Origin: JADJPO01 sp963825645
GTDB lineage: Bacteria > Actinomycetota > Actinomycetes > Actinomycetales > Kineosporiaceae
Assembly (NCBI GenBank): GCA_963825645.1
Contig: CAWGTT010000011.1
Span: forward strand, 62,001 to 126,000
Direction of reading: 5' to 3'
DNA length: 64,000 bases
The translations under genes and the position numbers were made by a program. Of the stretch, positions 62,716 to 64,000 are shown one piece after another. The notes under the pieces are model-generated. The model was given only the letters and a program-made list of their open reading frames with translations, was not told the origin of the DNA and made no database searches. Positions within the stretch are counted from its first letter, which is position 1. Each line of letters opens with the position of its first letter.

Positions 62716-63447
62716 TTGAGTCATCCGCTGCCCCCGACATCGCCCAAGGCCCAACGGTCCAGTTCGACGGCTTTGATTGGGGCGGCACTCATCAGCGAAT
62801 CGGGCGGGGCCCCAACCATGCTTGCGCTGGGGACGCTCGGGCTTGCCGTGATACTCATCGCTATTCCGCAAATCTGGGAACGCCTGGAAGAGCTCATCGA
62901 AAAGGTCAAGAATAATCAAGAAAAGGAACTAGAGAGGGTTGCCGAATGGGTGGGTCGGTGGCCCGTCGACCTAGCTGTGCTCGTGGCGCCGTCATGGGTG
63001 GCACTTCTTATGATCAGAGGTCTGACCACTGGCCAGGACCCGATGGAAATACTCATGGGGGCGCTCGTCGTCTCCGCCACGGGGATCGGGAACTGGCGCA
63101 ACCCTCGGTCGTACGCGATCGGGCTTGTACCAGCGACAATCTTGGCCGACCTCATTCTGTACACAAGACCCCTCATCCAGGCGGGTGCGGTGGTTCTCGC
63201 ATCGTGGATCCTGCTGTTGGGAGCAATTCGTATCAACTGGGACAACCTGCGTCTGATCTCGCTACTGGTGGGCGCAGGTTTCCGTTCGAGGGTTCCCATT
63301 TGGTTGCGGCTCCTGTTTCCTGTTCTCCTTCTACTCTCGATCGCAGCGTTGGTGGTTGGCGCACGCTGGATCTTGGCGTGGGACCACGGTCCGGACTACG
63401 ACGCCACCTTTGACGAGCGACCCTTGGCGTGGCCCTTTCTCCCCTGA
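62716..63447 (+). CDS. Membrane protein of unknown function, lower GC than neighbours
   Basis: Up to 243 residues from GTG 62716, or 209 from ATG 62818. A helix at 35-53 is followed by a charged amphipathic stretch (WERLEELIEKVKNNQEKELE), then about five membrane helices and a soluble tail ending WPFLP. Codon use is less GC-biased than around it. It sits between an IS4 element and an ISAs1 gene, so it may be a cargo or chance passenger. No family recognised. Confidence 0.6.
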   Translation: MSHPLPPTSPKAQRSSSTALIGAALISESGGAPTMLALGTLGLAVILIAIPQIWERLEELIEKVKNNQEKELERVAEWVGRWPVDLAVLVAPSWVALLMIRGLTTGQDPMEILMGALVVSATGIGNWRNPRSYAIGLVPATILADLILYTRPLIQAGAVVLASWILLLGAIRINWDNLRLISLLVGAGFRSRVPIWLRLLFPVLLLLSIAALVVGARWILAWDHGPDYDATFDERPLAWPFLP

Positions 63448-63580
63448 GAATGCGCTTCTTCGTACCGACATACTCGCTCATAGAATCTCCGGGCTGATCT
63501 GATATGCAGGTTGGTTTGTCAAGTGGGCGTGCGGGGACACCGCCTGCGGATCGGGTCCAGGGTCCCGTCATTGTCGTGTT

Positions 63581-64000
63581 TCAGCTGGTCAGCAGGTGGA
63601 TGATCTTGTCGGGGTGGGCTTGGTGGTGGCGTAGGGCGGCGGCGATGTTCTTGGCGCCGGCGAGGCGGAGCAGGCTGATCGAGGCGTTTCTCAGCGTGGC
63701 CATGGTCTCGGGGCCGGTGCCGGTGCGGATCTGGCAGCGGTCTTCGTCGTAGTCCATATCGCGCAGCCACTGCAGAGCCTCGATCCGCCAATGGTGTTGC
63801 ACCCAGGCCGCCAGCACCCGTGGCGGTGCCGCGCGGTGGTCGGCGGAGGTGATGATGTAGACGACCTCGACGGTCTTGGTGGTCTTGCGGTTCTTGCCCC
63901 TACCCGTCGTGGTGATGCGGGTGCGTCGGAGCTGGGCGACCTGGGCCGCGCCGGGGAAAGCCACCCAGTCCGGTAGGTCAGTCGGGGCTTGCAGGACCTT
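63581..64000 (-). CDS. ISAs1-family transposase, C-terminal part (partial)
   Basis: The frame enters from the right edge and ends at 63581. Visible are VVYIITSADHRAAPPRVLAA, HHWRIEALQWLRDMDYDEDR, and RTGTGPETMATLRNASISLL, then AGAKNIAAALRHH. This is the end of an H-repeat-associated / ISAs1 DDE transposase, with the last catalytic Glu in the WRIEALQW segment. About 140 residues are seen of roughly 370. Confidence 0.85.
   Translation of the reverse strand, partial: KVLQAPTDLPDWVAFPGAAQVAQLRRTRITTTGRGKNRKTTKTVEVVYIITSADHRAAPPRVLAAWVQHHWRIEALQWLRDMDYDEDRCQIRTGTGPETMATLRNASISLLRLAGAKNIAAALRHHQAHPDKIIHLLTS

Overview
The window is high-GC DNA with the coding habits of an actinomycete: GTG/TTG starts, ATGA start-stop overlaps, F420-type LLM oxidoreductase, SARP, ANTAR and PucR regulators, and no encoded CCA on the tRNA-like ends. 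A Pseudonocardia-like actinobacterium is my guess; the sequence does not prove the genus.

Layout. (1) 1-15.1 kb, chromosomal-looking and almost free of frameshifts: an inositol-catabolism block on the minus strand (iolD partial, aldehyde dehydrogenase, iolG-like, SDR), a PAP2 membrane protein convergent with a SagB-type oxidoreductase, a cyclase/TPP-enzyme pair, a PAS-PAS-ANTAR protein, a 1.7 kb graveyard of gene fragments, and a slipin/NfeD pair. (2) About 15.9-56.1 kb, an accessory zone cut by four direct copies of the 3' half of a tRNA-Ser gene (copies A 15939, B 48305, C 49901, D 56089; B, C and D are identical over 60 bp). I read these as tandem attachment sites of stacked genomic islands: A-B is a 32 kb catabolic island, B-C a 1.5 kb HEPN/MNT toxin-antitoxin unit, C-D a 6 kb unit with a VapBC relic, an ABC/nucleotidyltransferase chimera, a two-component system and membrane proteins. 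(3) 56.5-64 kb: an AlbA/Schlafen-type ATP-binding protein and an insertion-sequence zone (IS66 inside an IS256 relic, an IS4 element, a partial ISAs1 transposase) around one lower-GC membrane gene.

The 32 kb island is the main interest. It carries what looks like a full bacterial coenzyme M (2-mercaptoethanesulfonate) biosynthesis set (phosphosulfolactate synthase, two aspartase/fumarase-superfamily lyases, a PLP enzyme, plus a candidate disulfide reductase) beside CoM-using enzymes: four epoxyalkane:CoM transferase-type MetE-fold proteins, an R-hydroxypropyl-CoM dehydrogenase-like SDR with both sulfonate-binding arginines, a second SDR, and a 2-ketopropyl-CoM oxidoreductase/carboxylase homologue. 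Downstream in the same operon are a two-subunit CoA-transferase, an ADP-forming acyl-CoA synthetase and an acylating aldehyde dehydrogenase. Two MEDS-domain proteins, each beside a PucR-type regulator, are the likely sensors. A second half of the island (38.7-47.7 kb) has an alpha/beta hydrolase, a TPP decarboxylase/ligase-type enzyme and an orphan acetoin/pyruvate dehydrogenase-type E1 pair. No alkene monooxygenase is present, so the true substrate is open.

Caveat: frameshifts cluster at 19.7-22.2 kb and 40.8-47.6 kb, several at G or C runs. They may be sequencing errors or real decay; I mark those genes as pseudogenes but describe the protein that the joined frames give.
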